DNA from: JAVBKV01 sp031553885
GTDB taxonomy: Bacteria > Bacteroidota > Bacteroidia > Bacteroidales > Azobacteroidaceae
Length of the DNA: 64,000 nt
Reading direction: 5' to 3'
Assembly (NCBI GenBank): GCA_031553885.1
Contig: JAVBKV010000047.1
Coordinates: 1-64,000 of the forward strand
Shown: piece by piece, positions 1 through 8,801 of the stretch
How the letters are laid out: each line of letters begins with the position of its first letter
Numbering within the stretch: the stretch's first letter is position 1
The notes under the pieces: model-generated
Told to the model about the DNA's origin: nothing
Database searches by the model: none
What the model saw: only the letters and a program-made list of their open reading frames with translations
Position numbers and translations under genes: made by a program

Positions 1-1116
1 AACCTGATCCGTTGTAGGCGGATTAAAAAAGAAAGAATCCTTTGATAGTTTAGAATGTAGGTGGCTGAATTCGTATGCAAATTGACAATTGGCGGCACCT
101 TCTCCTGAATAAACAGGTTTATCATCCATACCTGGTGTGATGTAAATAGAATCTCCCGGACTTACCAACAATTCATGTCCAACAAAATACACACGCTCCG
201 GATCAGAAATAAAACAAGAAAACTCAATACTATTATCGCCTTTTGGGTTAAGAATATGACTTTGATTCTGGATCTGTACCAGTAATCTATGTTTTAGAAC
301 AGGCTGGGAAGCCTTATATATGATTTGTACATTGGGTGTCATTTCAAAAGACGATTTTTTCAGTTTGATCTGTTGAAATACATCCAGCATCCCACGGGAA
401 TTTTCCATCAACCAGGATAAATGTGATTGTTTACTCCACTGGTAGAAGTAGGATAAAATATCAGAAAACGCTTGTTTTGTATCAATTTCCCTTTGTAGAT
501 AAGCCGAAGAATGTCTTGCCTCAAGAGATTTTTTTATTCCGGACTCCAATATCCTGGCGGGAAAAGACCATTTTTTCTGGGTAACATAACTGGCGGTCTC
601 TTTGATTGATCCGGTTTTAAGATCAATAGATATAATCAGCGAATCCGTTTGTCCGATTTGTAATCGTTTTTCCTGGTCTGATGACAAAAAACCCTCCGTG
701 TAGTACGAATCAAAATAGATAGCTGATGATAACGGGGATCCGGAGTCAACCCTGTTAGCATAGATATGAACAGGTTTTACCGACATAGATAACAGATCTT
801 TCGTCTTATTCAGGACAGATACCTTATATTCAATTTGGCTTTCAATTGCATTGAGATTAATGGTCGGTTTTCCGTTCTTAGAAATAAAAAACGAATATTC
901 CAATACAAACCAATCGCCTTTGTTCAATTCCGACCAGGTTTTTACTTTCCCGGAAGACAATAGTAAATCGTTGTCAACAGTATTCCAATACTTTTTCTGT
1001 GACTCCAGAATCGACAAGTCCCACCCGCTTTGCGCATTTTCTTTTTCTTGCTTTTGTGCCGATATATTGAAACACCAACATATCAATGGCAGCAATACCA
1101 ACAGCTTTGTTTTCAT
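1..1116 (-). CDS. Secreted protein, possibly TlpA-like, N-terminal part (cut by window edge)
   Basis: An open frame of 372 codons runs from an ATG at 1116 to the left edge with no stop. It begins with a clear signal peptide ending in ...CWCFNISAQ, so the product is exported. The last third has the pattern 'ELLVSPGDSIYITPG' followed by 'PVYSGEGAANCQF', which resembles the segment that precedes the thioredoxin fold in Bacteroidota TlpA-like disulfide reductases. The thioredoxin domain and any CxxC motif would lie beyond the window, so the family call is an inference. A TAnnTTTG-type -7 box lies about 35 nt upstream. Confidence 0.6.
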   Translation of the reverse strand, partial: MKTKLLVLLPLICWCFNISAQKQEKENAQSGWDLSILESQKKYWNTVDNDLLLSSGKVKTWSELNKGDWFVLEYSFFISKNGKPTINLNAIESQIEYKVSVLNKTKDLLSMSVKPVHIYANRVDSGSPLSSAIYFDSYYTEGFLSSDQEKRLQIGQTDSLIISIDLKTGSIKETASYVTQKKWSFPARILESGIKKSLEARHSSAYLQREIDTKQAFSDILSYFYQWSKQSHLSWLMENSRGMLDVFQQIKLKKSSFEMTPNVQIIYKASQPVLKHRLLVQIQNQSHILNPKGDNSIEFSCFISDPERVYFVGHELLVSPGDSIYITPGMDDKPVYSGEGAANCQFAYEFSHLHSKLSKDSFFFNPPTTDQV

Positions 1117-1150
1117 ACTGTAAATTTAATTTAATTATGTGAATACAAAG

Positions 1151-1158
1151 CAAAAATA
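1151..1158 (-). promoter_or_regulatory. -7 promoter element for the secreted protein gene
   Basis: Read on the minus strand this is TATTTTTG, an exact match to the Bacteroidota -7 consensus TAnnTTTG, placed about 35 nt upstream of the ATG at 1116. I see no good TTTG at the -33 position, so this is a moderate call. Confidence 0.4.
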
Positions 1159-1219
1159 GATACTTGATTTCCGACATTGTTGGTAAATGAGTAGCTGGCA
1201 GTTTTAAATGATTAATCTG

Positions 1220-1728
1220 TTATTTGACACCTTTCAGGGTAGTATTGACTGCTGTACTTTGTATAGCTACCCCGTTTCCGTATTTTGCGGTTCCGTCCTT
1301 CCGGTACAGGGCTTTCCCTTCGTATTGCGCATTGTTGGCTTCCAATATGTCATTTGTTCCGTAAATGGTTCCTCCGCTCATCACAAATTCAGCTTTCTTT
1401 TCAGCACCGGGGTTATTTCCAAGATAAACACCGCCACCATCGCATTTGGCCTGTAGTGTAATATTGCTGTTTACAGGTGTATTGAAGTTGTAAGCTGTTG
1501 AGGTTCCATTTAAACGCCAGAAAAGAAACACGTAGCCCGATTGGGTCGGATTGGTAACGGGCGCGGTTACTGTTCCTCCAGCTACCACTTGTTGAGCAGC
1601 GGGAGCCGGACTGCCTCCATCTGTATCAAAGTAACTGTGTAGGTTACTTTTTCGTCTTCTTTATCGCAGGATACAAATGTGGTTGTGCATATAACCAATG
1701 CATTGGATGGACTTGATAAAACTTACAT
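1220..1728 (-). pseudogene. Listeria-Bacteroides repeat lipoprotein, decayed
   Basis: Two frames together make a small surface lipoprotein. Frame A starts ATG TAA at 1728-1723. If the TAA were AAA, it would give a lipoprotein signal ending in TTTFVSC (lipobox) and then DKEDEKVTYTVT. At about 1628-1631 the reading moves to another frame that continues FDTDGGSPAPAAQQ and then an InlB/Flg_new-type beta-grasp repeat (GYVFLFWRLNG, YNFNTPV, ITLQAKC). The repeat normally reads 'YTVTFD.DGG', so a one-base deletion in a T run explains the shift. A Gly-rich stretch (MSGGTIYG) follows to a stop at 1220. Nonsense at codon 2 plus a frameshift makes a pseudogene likely; a sequencing error could account for only one of them. 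Confidence 0.65.
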
Positions 1729-1903
1729 ACTCGTCTCGCAGCCTTCGGTGGCAACATAGAGATTTATTCGGAGCCGGAAAAAGGTACGGAAGCAAATGTG
1801 GAATTGAAGATATAAAAGAAATGTTCACCCTGGTTTTTCTCCAGTTGAGTTCTGATTTTTGCCGTTTTATTATTTTATCCGGATCTCATTTAGCGGGAAT
1901 CTG

Positions 1904-1911
1904 TATATTTG
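1904..1911 (+). promoter_or_regulatory. -7 promoter element for the LytS/LytTR pair
   Basis: TATATTTG matches TAnnTTTG and lies 17 nt before the ATG at 1928. It sits inside the longer open frame that could start at 1859, which argues that translation starts at 1928. No convincing -33 TTTG is present. Confidence 0.4.
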
Positions 1912-1927
1912 TGAAAAAATTAACAAT

Positions 1928-2968
1928 ATGCAACGATCTCCGCTCAATTACCGTACAGCCTTTCTTTTGGCGTTGGGAATCAGTTTATTGATGAACCTGA
2001 TTTTTATTATCATGTTTTTTTATGGACGGGATGCCGTGATGCCCCGTGACGGAGAGCCGGTTCGGCAAACGTTTAAATTAGGTAACACATTGATGCATCT
2101 GTTTTTTAATTTTTTAGTTGCATTTTTGTTGTATTTGATAAACTTCCGGTTATTGAGAAACCGTTGGGCTTCCAGGTATAAGTGGTTGTACATTGTTTTG
2201 ATAACAATCGTATGCGCCGGAGTGATCAGTTATGTGTGTTCAGTCATCCAACTTCAGTTCCAGGATTTTGGTCCCCATCCGGAACGGTTTATCCGGGGAG
2301 GAATGTTCCGGGATTATTTCATTGCTGTGGTGGTTCTCTTGTCTTCCCAATTGATTTATCTTTCCTATAAACAGCAGCAAACTGTCCTGGAAAATGAAAT
2401 GCTACTGGCTGAAAACCTGAAAACACGCTTAACGGCTCTCAAGAATCAGGTGGATCCTCATTTTTTATTCAATTCACTGAATACACTGAATTCGTTGATA
2501 CGGATCGATACGGATAAGGCTCAGGAATATGTCCAGCAATTGTCTTTTGTATTCCGGTATACGTTACAGAACAAGGATGTAATTTCGTTGGAAGAGGAGT
2601 TGAAATTTACCCGGGCGTATTGCATGCTGATGCAAATCAGGTATGGCGATAGCCTGCAATTTGTAGAGCTGGTTGATGAAAAATATTACGATTATCAGGT
2701 TATTCCGTTAAGTTTACAAATTCTGGTGGAGAATGCGATTAAGCATAATGTGGTAAGCAACAGGCAACCGTTGAAGATTACGATCTCTACTTCTGACCAG
2801 GATACAATCAGTGTTTCCAATCCGGTACAACTAAAGAAAGAATCGGAGGGTGGGGAAGGCATTGGCCTGGCTAACCTGACTGAGCGTTACAGGCTGATGT
2901 GGCAGCAGGAAATTATAATCAGTTACACGGAGGATCGGTTCGAAGTAATCATTCCTCTTAAAAAATAA
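1928..2968 (+). CDS. LytS-type sensor histidine kinase
   Basis: This 346-aa membrane kinase probably senses a cell-envelope signal and phosphorylates the LytTR regulator encoded 12 nt downstream. Four hydrophobic segments fill the first 150 residues. After a short coiled linker comes the His_kinase (PF06580) core: QVDPHFLFNSLNTLNSL near residue 178 with the phospho-acceptor His, an N-box LVENAIKHN, and a G-box GEGIGLANL. The HATPase part is short, as is usual in this family. I take the ATG at 1928 because the start at 1859 would lie upstream of the -7 promoter box. No extracytoplasmic sensor domain is visible, so the signal is unknown. Confidence 0.88.
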   Translation: MQRSPLNYRTAFLLALGISLLMNLIFIIMFFYGRDAVMPRDGEPVRQTFKLGNTLMHLFFNFLVAFLLYLINFRLLRNRWASRYKWLYIVLITIVCAGVISYVCSVIQLQFQDFGPHPERFIRGGMFRDYFIAVVVLLSSQLIYLSYKQQQTVLENEMLLAENLKTRLTALKNQVDPHFLFNSLNTLNSLIRIDTDKAQEYVQQLSFVFRYTLQNKDVISLEEELKFTRAYCMLMQIRYGDSLQFVELVDEKYYDYQVIPLSLQILVENAIKHNVVSNRQPLKITISTSDQDTISVSNPVQLKKESEGGEGIGLANLTERYRLMWQQEIIISYTEDRFEVIIPLKK

Positions 2969-2980
2969 AAAGATGTATAT

Positions 2981-3751
2981 ATGAAAGCACTTGTCATAGA
3001 AGATGAAGTTGTTGCTGCACAGGCACTGCAAGCCCTGATTAAAGAAATTGAGCCGGATCTGGAAATCCTGGCCATTTTGCAATCCATCGATGAAAGTGTG
3101 GAGTGGTTCGGGTTGAATTCCATGCCGGATCTGGTGTTTATGGATATCCATCTGGCCGATGGGTCTTCTTTTTCCATTTTCGAATCGGTTACCATTACCT
3201 GTCCGGTCATTTTTACTACGGCTTATGACGAATATGCGCTGAAAGCGTTTGAGGTCAACAGCATCGATTATTTATTAAAACCGATTCATAAAAAGGAACT
3301 GGAGCGGGCAATTCTCAAATATAAAAACTTTTCAGCCAAGTCCTCGGGTAATTCCATGTTAATTCAAGAATTATTAAAAAATATCAAAGAAAATTCGGCG
3401 GGTAACTACCGGTCTTATTTTCTGGTGCCCGAAAAAGACCGCCTGATTCCGTTGGCTACCGAAGATATTGCCTGCATTTACATCGATACAAAAATGGTGA
3501 AGGCGATTACACATTCAGGCAAATCCTATTACCTGGATCAGACGTTGGACGAATTGATGCAACAACTGAATGCTTCCGTTTTTTTTCGGGCTAACCGGCA
3601 ATACATCGTTGCCCGTTCTGCTGTAAAAGATCTTTCTATCTGGTTCGGGAGTAAATTATCGGTCAATTTAAAGGTTCCGGTACCGGAACGGATACTGGTG
3701 AGTAAGGCCCGGGTCGGTGAATTTAAACGGTGGTTTATGGGAACTGTATAA
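2981..3751 (+). CDS. LytTR-family response regulator
   Basis: A 256-aa DNA-binding response regulator that pairs with the kinase just upstream. The receiver domain covers residues 1-120: acidic pocket IEDE at 6-9, phospho-acceptor D55 in LVFMDIHLADG, a conserved Thr in IFTTAYDEYA and the Lys in YLLKPI. The LytTR domain follows from about residue 145 (YFLVPEKDRLIPL, FFRANRQYIV). Regulators of this type bind direct repeats in promoters. The two genes are 12 nt apart and must be co-transcribed. Targets cannot be read from the window. Confidence 0.9.
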   Translation: MKALVIEDEVVAAQALQALIKEIEPDLEILAILQSIDESVEWFGLNSMPDLVFMDIHLADGSSFSIFESVTITCPVIFTTAYDEYALKAFEVNSIDYLLKPIHKKELERAILKYKNFSAKSSGNSMLIQELLKNIKENSAGNYRSYFLVPEKDRLIPLATEDIACIYIDTKMVKAITHSGKSYYLDQTLDELMQQLNASVFFRANRQYIVARSAVKDLSIWFGSKLSVNLKVPVPERILVSKARVGEFKRWFMGTV

Positions 3752-3908
3752 TAATTTGTGTGTTTTCATTTTCTTTTCTTGATATTTTGTACTTATTTTG
3801 CGGCTGAAATATACATAATGAAACGAAGCATGTGCCTTAATATACTAAAGATTATGAACATGCGAGTTCCATACGACCAATTTATAAAAATAAAAATGCA
3901 CGTATGAA

Positions 3909-5207
3909 ATGATCTGGAACGAAACAATGGAGTGTATGCGCCGTGAAGACATGCGTAAACTTCAGGGAATAAGGCTGAAAAAGGTAGTGGAACGGGTATA
4001 TCATAACTGCGAACCCTACCGGAAGAGAATGCAGGAGGCGGGAATTACCCCGGCAGATATTCAAACGATTGATGACATTGTCAAGCTTCCTTTTACGTCT
4101 AAAAAAGATTTACGGGATTATTATCCCTTTGATTTACTGAGTACTCCCATGTCGGAGATTGTCCGCCTGCATGCTTCTTCCGGGACTACAGGCAAGCCTA
4201 TTGTTGTGGGATACACACGGAACGACCTGAATATATGGAATGAGGTTGGTGCCCGGTGTTTCACGGCTTATGGTTTAGGTAAGAACGATGTCGTGCAGGT
4301 GTCGTACGGATATGGCTTGTTTACCGGGGGACTGGGTGCTCATGGAGCCGTTGAAACCATTGGCGGAACAGTAATTCCGATGTCGAGCGGGAATACGGAA
4401 AAACAAATCATGTTGATGCATGATTTCGGAGCCGTGGGACTCGCCTGTACGCCTTCTTATGCCCTTTATCTGGCTGATGCATTGCATGATTCTAATATTC
4501 CACGTTCGGAGTTCCGGTTGAAAATAGGTGTTTTCGGTGCTGAACCCTGGACGGAAGCCATGCGCAGGGAGTTACAGGAAAAGCTTGGAATCAAGGCTTA
4601 TGATATTTACGGGCTGACCGAGATTATCGGTCCGGGAGTCGGTCATGAATGTGAATTTCAGAATGGGACTCATTTGTGTGAAGATCATTTCTTTCCTGAA
4701 ATAGTTGATCCTGAAACAGGAGAACCCTTGCCGGAAGGCTCCATGGGTGAATTGGTATTTACTACCATAACCAAAGAGGGAATGCCCCTGATCCGTTTCA
4801 GAACACGCGACCTGACCAGCCTGAATTATGAAAAATGTGAATGTGGTCGTACGTCTGTACGTATGAACCGCATCCTGGGACGTTGCGACGATATGCTGAT
4901 CATCCGCGGGGTTAATGTTTTTCCTTCTCAGGTGGAATCTGTCATCTGCGAAATGTCCGAACTGGAACCCCATTATATGTTGATTATTGACCGTATCAAT
5001 AATTTAGATACCTTTGAAGTGCAGGTGGAGATGAAAGAAGATTTTTATTCGGACGAAATCTCCCGTATGCTGGAACTCAGAAAACGAATCGCTCATCGTC
5101 TGCAAAGCGTTATCGGCATTGCACCCGATGTGAAACTGGTCGAGCCGCGAAGCCTGGAACGCAGTCAGGGAAAGGCAAAGCGGGTGATTGATAAGAGAAA
5201 ATTTTAA
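3909..5207 (+). CDS. paaK: Phenylacetate-CoA ligase
   Basis: A 432-aa ANL-superfamily adenylating enzyme that activates phenylacetate, or a related aryl acid, with ATP and CoA. Visible motifs are the P-loop-like SSGTTGKP near residue 93, the adenylate motif YGLTEIIGPG and the hinge region RGVNVFPSQVE. The length is normal for PaaK. In anaerobic Bacteroidales this gene is almost always followed by an ACT-domain protein, as here (27 nt gap), and the pair probably works in amino-acid-derived aryl-acid metabolism, such as making phenylacetyl-CoA for phenylalanine synthesis by reductive carboxylation. That role is inferred. No ring-degradation genes are nearby. Confidence 0.9.
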   Translation: MIWNETMECMRREDMRKLQGIRLKKVVERVYHNCEPYRKRMQEAGITPADIQTIDDIVKLPFTSKKDLRDYYPFDLLSTPMSEIVRLHASSGTTGKPIVVGYTRNDLNIWNEVGARCFTAYGLGKNDVVQVSYGYGLFTGGLGAHGAVETIGGTVIPMSSGNTEKQIMLMHDFGAVGLACTPSYALYLADALHDSNIPRSEFRLKIGVFGAEPWTEAMRRELQEKLGIKAYDIYGLTEIIGPGVGHECEFQNGTHLCEDHFFPEIVDPETGEPLPEGSMGELVFTTITKEGMPLIRFRTRDLTSLNYEKCECGRTSVRMNRILGRCDDMLIIRGVNVFPSQVESVICEMSELEPHYMLIIDRINNLDTFEVQVEMKEDFYSDEISRMLELRKRIAHRLQSVIGIAPDVKLVEPRSLERSQGKAKRVIDKRKF

Positions 5208-5234
5208 TTGTTTTCATCTTTATTATTAAAAACT

Positions 5235-5660
5235 ATGTTGATTAAACAATTGTCTGTTTTTTTAGAAAACAAAAAAGGACGTTTTACCGAAGTTGCCCGT
5301 ATTCTGGGAGAATCCGGTATTAATATGACCGCATTTACTGTTGCTGAAAATTCCGATTTCGGTATCCTTCGACTGATCGTTTCTGATCCGGAAAAAGCTA
5401 AACAAGTGTTAAAAGAATACCGGTATGCGGTGACGGTAACCGATGTGATCTGTCTGCAATGTCCCAATGAGCCGGGTGCCCTGGCCAAAGCCATGACCGT
5501 CATCACCGATGCCGGAATTTTTGTGGAATACATGTATGCATTTACGTTCGGACAGGGCGCTGTCGTGGTTATTCGTCCCGACAATCTGGAGAAATGTGTG
5601 CAAGTCCTGACTGAAAGTAAAGTCGAATTATTGGCTGCAAGTGAATTGTATAAGGTTTAA
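5235..5660 (+). CDS. Tandem ACT-domain protein
   Basis: A 141-aa protein made of two ACT domains (MLIKQLSVFLENKKGRF... and VICLQCPNEPGALAKAM...). ACT domains bind amino acids and regulate enzymes. This family accompanies phenylacetate-CoA ligase and is thought to sense an aromatic amino acid. The open frame extends upstream to 5208, but the ATG at 5235 gives the usual start of the first beta strand (MLIKQLSVF) and leaves room for a ribosome site after the paaK stop. Confidence 0.82.
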   Translation: MLIKQLSVFLENKKGRFTEVARILGESGINMTAFTVAENSDFGILRLIVSDPEKAKQVLKEYRYAVTVTDVICLQCPNEPGALAKAMTVITDAGIFVEYMYAFTFGQGAVVVIRPDNLEKCVQVLTESKVELLAASELYKV

Positions 5661-5719
5661 TTAACCTGTTATCTTTTGATAAAAAAATGTAAATCCTTTT
5701 CTAATTCAAAGGGATTCAC

Positions 5720-5727
5720 TACTTTTG
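5720..5727 (+). promoter_or_regulatory. -7 promoter element for bamD-rpoZ operon
   Basis: TACTTTTG matches the Bacteroidota -7 consensus TAnnTTTG. It is 28 nt upstream of the ATG at 5756, and it directly abuts the ATG at 5729. The transcript should therefore start near 5733 and exclude that upstream ATG, which decides the bamD start. Confidence 0.5.
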
Positions 5728-5755
5728 CATGCAAAATTTGAGCAAAGAACAAATT

Positions 5756-6574
5756 ATGAAATTAAAACTGATCTATTTTTCTTTTCTTGTATTTCTGTTG
5801 GCTTCCTGTGGCGAGTACAATAAGGTATTGAAAAATCCCGATCTTTCCGTTAAGTATGAGTACGCAAAAAAGTACTTTAACGAGGGTAAATTCAGCCGGT
5901 CAGCCACATTGCTGGAAGAAGTAGTTCCTTTGTTCAAAGGTTCATCCTTTGCCGAAGAGTCGTTGTATCTGCTGGCTCAAAGCTATTATGGAATGAAAGA
6001 TTACCAAACTGCTTCGGAGTATTTTAAGAGCTATTACTCCAATTTTCCCAAGGGAGAATATGCCGAACTGGCACGTTATTATTCCGCTTATGGTCTTTAT
6101 CTGGATTCTCCGGACCCGCGTCTGGATCAAACCGATACTTATAAAGCCATTCAGCAATTCCAGACTTTTATGGAAAATTATCCGCAGAGCGAACGTAAAG
6201 ACGAAGCACAGCGGATTTTGTTCGAATTACAGGAAAAACTGGCTTTGAAGGAACTGATGGCTGTGCGTTTGTATTATAACCTGGGTGATTATGTGGTTTA
6301 TTCATTTCCCGGAGGAAATTATGCTTCGTGTGTAATTACGGCACGGAATGCTATTCTTGCTTATCCTTATTCCAAGCACCGGGAAGAATTCATGTATTAT
6401 GTCTTCAAATCCAAGTATGAAATGGCAGTCCGGAGTGTGGAAGAAAAACAGGATCTGAGGTACAGGGATGTGGTAGACGAGTATTTTTCTTACATCAATG
6501 AATTTCCGGAAGGGAAACATGCGAAGGAAATCAAAAAAATGTATGAGCGTGTCGCTAAAGAATTAAAAGGATAA
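5756..6574 (+). CDS. bamD: Outer membrane assembly lipoprotein BamD
   Basis: A 272-aa periplasmic lipoprotein of the BAM complex that folds beta-barrel proteins into the outer membrane. The signal peptide ends in the lipobox FLLASC with the Cys about residue 18. TPR-like helices follow: AKKYFNEGKFSRSATLLEE, SYYGMKDYQTASEYF, YPQSERKDEAQ and a C-terminal YINEFPEGKHAKE. The size is typical of YfiO/BamD. The neighbours (omega-like RNA polymerase subunit, then DUF4293) are the conserved Bacteroidales arrangement. Start chosen by the promoter box, which overlaps the frame upstream of 5756. Confidence 0.9.
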   Translation: MKLKLIYFSFLVFLLASCGEYNKVLKNPDLSVKYEYAKKYFNEGKFSRSATLLEEVVPLFKGSSFAEESLYLLAQSYYGMKDYQTASEYFKSYYSNFPKGEYAELARYYSAYGLYLDSPDPRLDQTDTYKAIQQFQTFMENYPQSERKDEAQRILFELQEKLALKELMAVRLYYNLGDYVVYSFPGGNYASCVITARNAILAYPYSKHREEFMYYVFKSKYEMAVRSVEEKQDLRYRDVVDEYFSYINEFPEGKHAKEIKKMYERVAKELKG

Positions 6575-6599
6575 TATACCAAAAATAAGATTATAATTT

Positions 6600-6944
6600 A
6601 TGGATTACAAGAAAACATCAGCTCCAAACAATACCGTTACCCGTGACATGATGTCTTTATCGGCTGATACCGGAAATGTGTATGAAACGGTTCGCATCAT
6701 CGGTAAACGCGCCAATCAGATCAGTGTGGAAATTAAACACGACCTGGAGCGGAAATTACAGGAATTTGCTTCTTACAACGATAGCCTGGAAGAAGTTTTT
6801 GAAAACCGGGAACAAATTGAAATTTCCCGTTATTTCGAACGCTTACCTAAACCGACGTTGATTGCGGCTCAGGAATACACGGATCATGAAATTTACTACC
6901 GGAATCCTTTGAAAGAAAAGGATAAATTTGAAGAAGTAGGATGA
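6600..6944 (+). CDS. rpoZ: RNA polymerase omega (Rpb6-like) subunit
   Basis: A 114-aa protein of the Bacteroidota omega/Rpb6 family. It would bind the beta' subunit and help assemble RNA polymerase. The hallmark is the helix-rich segment NVYETVRIIGKRANQISVE, equivalent to the 'RA.Ql' motif of omega, followed by a charged helix and a C-terminal extension (FERLPKPTLIAAQEY) seen in this phylum. It lies 25 nt after bamD and overlaps the next gene by 4 nt (ATGA), so it is in an operon with both. Confidence 0.83.
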   Translation: MDYKKTSAPNNTVTRDMMSLSADTGNVYETVRIIGKRANQISVEIKHDLERKLQEFASYNDSLEEVFENREQIEISRYFERLPKPTLIAAQEYTDHEIYYRNPLKEKDKFEEVG

Positions 6945-7390
6945 TACAACGTATTCAGACAATTTATTTATTCCTCATTGCCGGCTTGATGCTGGCAATG
7001 TTGTTTATGCCCCTGGCATCAGTAGGTTTGGAAGAGGGAGATGTTCTCCTGGTTCAGATTATAGGGGGAGTTGGAGAAAAATTTGCTTCAGCCTGGAAGT
7101 GGATATTTGTTTTTATGTGTGGTTTAAGCGCTTTGCTGGCTCTTGTTGCTATATTTTCATATAAAAACAGAAAGAAACAAGTGAAATTTTGTTGGGCAAA
7201 CTTATTTTTTATCCTGTTGCCCTATGGTGCATTGTTTTTTTTATTTAATGTTTTTCCGGGAGAAATACAGAGTGTTTCGATGAATGTCGCTTTGTGCTTT
7301 CCGTTGATTGCTATAATTCTAAACTTGCTGGCCATAGCGGCCATAAAAAAAGATGAACGACTCGTCCGCTCTGCGGATCGGTTAAGATAA
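6941..7390 (+). CDS. DUF4293 membrane protein
   Basis: A 149-aa integral membrane protein of unknown function. It has four hydrophobic segments (residues about 5-25, 47-67, 75-97 and 105-127) and a short basic tail (KKDERLVRSADRLR). The start MIQRIQTIYLFL and the position after the omega-subunit gene identify the DUF4293 family, which is confined to Bacteroidota. It overlaps rpoZ by 4 nt, which suggests translational coupling. A rho-independent terminator begins at its stop codon. Confidence 0.8.
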   Translation: MIQRIQTIYLFLIAGLMLAMLFMPLASVGLEEGDVLLVQIIGGVGEKFASAWKWIFVFMCGLSALLALVAIFSYKNRKKQVKFCWANLFFILLPYGALFFLFNVFPGEIQSVSMNVALCFPLIAIILNLLAIAAIKKDERLVRSADRLR

Positions 7391-7416
7391 AAAAAAGAGG
7401 CGTGAGCCTCTTTTTT
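7391..7416. terminator. Bidirectional rho-independent terminator
   Basis: A perfect 11-bp stem (AAAAAAGAGGC / GCCTCTTTTTT) with a GTGA loop and T runs on both strands. It ends the bamD-rpoZ-DUF4293 operon on the + strand and the DUF3472 gene on the minus strand, whose stop codon overlaps the hairpin edge. Confidence 0.85.
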
Positions 7417-8714
7417 TATGGTAATTGATTGAAATCGATTGCAGGAGGGGTTTTGTTTTCGGACCTGGAGAATAACGTTCCTATATTGGTATAATCGTTC
7501 AGGAAGCCGCAATTCTGCAGATAAAACTGATTCTTTTCGACTCCTCCCTTGTAGTCCATCCGGGCTTGTTTGCGGCCTGTCTCATCTGCTGTAAACCGAA
7601 CCTTATTGGTTATTTCAATCCACCGCCCATCGCTGGTTCGGGCCCACTGGTTGCCGTATAATGCTTTCCGGGGCAGGTATCCGGTAGAAGGATTAAAACT
7701 TTCCAGGAAAGAATGCGCCCCTTTGTAATAAGTATCGGTCAATGGGCGTGAAAAAGAGGCGATCAGCATCCATTTTCCTTCGTCGGGAGTATAAAAATAA
7801 GCCGTGTACTCTGTCGATCCTTTTCCATCGGGACGGATATGCGTCAGGAAGCGGTAAGTGGTTCCGGTTTTCCAGGGATAGATCATGTAACTTTGTCCTC
7901 CGGAACCCTCATTGCCGAATTCTCCGGTTTTTACCATTTCTCCTTTTTTCAATAATTTAATTTTGTGAGTTTCGGGTATGTCTTTCGGATTGTCGGTTTC
8001 AAACGGGCTCCAGACGGAAAATAAGACCCTCCGTTCGGTCGGAGAGTTGACCTGAATGCCAAAGTACCCCTGGGCAAATCCGTTGGCCATGTAATACGTT
8101 CCAACCGGGTCATATCCGGGCTGGGCTGTTACCTCGTTGTAAAACCATTCAATGGTTTCGTTTTCAGGAAATGGAAATCCGAGATGTACCGAAGGTCCCC
8201 GGCGCCCCCAGTAAAAAGAGAAGTCATCCACATAGTCCATTTTTCCTTCGGTCGCCTTTCCGCTGACGATCAGATCAGATGCTTCGGCGTAAGTATCTCC
8301 TTGCCGTTCAATTCCTTTGAAATCCACCCGGATGTACCCGGTATCGACGCTGGATACATTTCCGATGTGTATGGTTTGTTCATTTCCCGGAGTCAGGCTG
8401 ACGGAGAATTTTTTATTACGGCAGTTTACCTGAATGTTGGAGGCTGCAGTTGCCGTATATTTCAGGTATAAATCCAGGTTGCCTTTTTGGCTGACACGAA
8501 AAAAAGTACTATACACATCCTGAGGATCGTTCCAGCGGGTGAATCCGCTATCCCTGATTTTACCTCTGTCCTGACCCGATGTCAGGTAAGAATTACCTCC
8601 CAATGGAATTTTTTTAGCCGTGGAAGGAGGGGTGTTTCCATTGCCGGCCAGTATAGGTAAAGCAAATAGTATTGCAATACAAAAGAGAATCTGTTTTTTT
8701 TGCAGTAATTTCAT
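7416..8714 (-). CDS. Secreted DUF3472/DUF5077 protein
   Basis: A 432-aa exported protein with signal peptide MKLLQKKQILFCIAILF...ILAG. The first 130 residues look like the DUF5077 beta-sandwich (FFRVSQKGNLDLYLKY). The rest is the DUF3472 domain: FYWGRRGPSVHLGF, NGFAQGYFGIQVNSPTERR, WSPFETDNP, EGSGGQSY and YKGAHSFLESF. The family is common in Bacteroidota polysaccharide loci and is of unproven function, perhaps carbohydrate binding. There are two ATGs (8720 and 8714); I prefer 8714, which gives the cleaner signal peptide. It is not close to other glycan genes here. Confidence 0.78.
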   Translation of the reverse strand: MKLLQKKQILFCIAILFALPILAGNGNTPPSTAKKIPLGGNSYLTSGQDRGKIRDSGFTRWNDPQDVYSTFFRVSQKGNLDLYLKYTATAASNIQVNCRNKKFSVSLTPGNEQTIHIGNVSSVDTGYIRVDFKGIERQGDTYAEASDLIVSGKATEGKMDYVDDFSFYWGRRGPSVHLGFPFPENETIEWFYNEVTAQPGYDPVGTYYMANGFAQGYFGIQVNSPTERRVLFSVWSPFETDNPKDIPETHKIKLLKKGEMVKTGEFGNEGSGGQSYMIYPWKTGTTYRFLTHIRPDGKGSTEYTAYFYTPDEGKWMLIASFSRPLTDTYYKGAHSFLESFNPSTGYLPRKALYGNQWARTSDGRWIEITNKVRFTADETGRKQARMDYKGGVEKNQFYLQNCGFLNDYTNIGTLFSRSENKTPPAIDFNQLP

Positions 8715-8801
8715 ATACATAAAATTTTAAAATCATGAAACCTGTATACTCATGTTCATCCGAATATGAGGCTTATAGTTGTTCTGTAAAAGGGAATAGA
8801 A

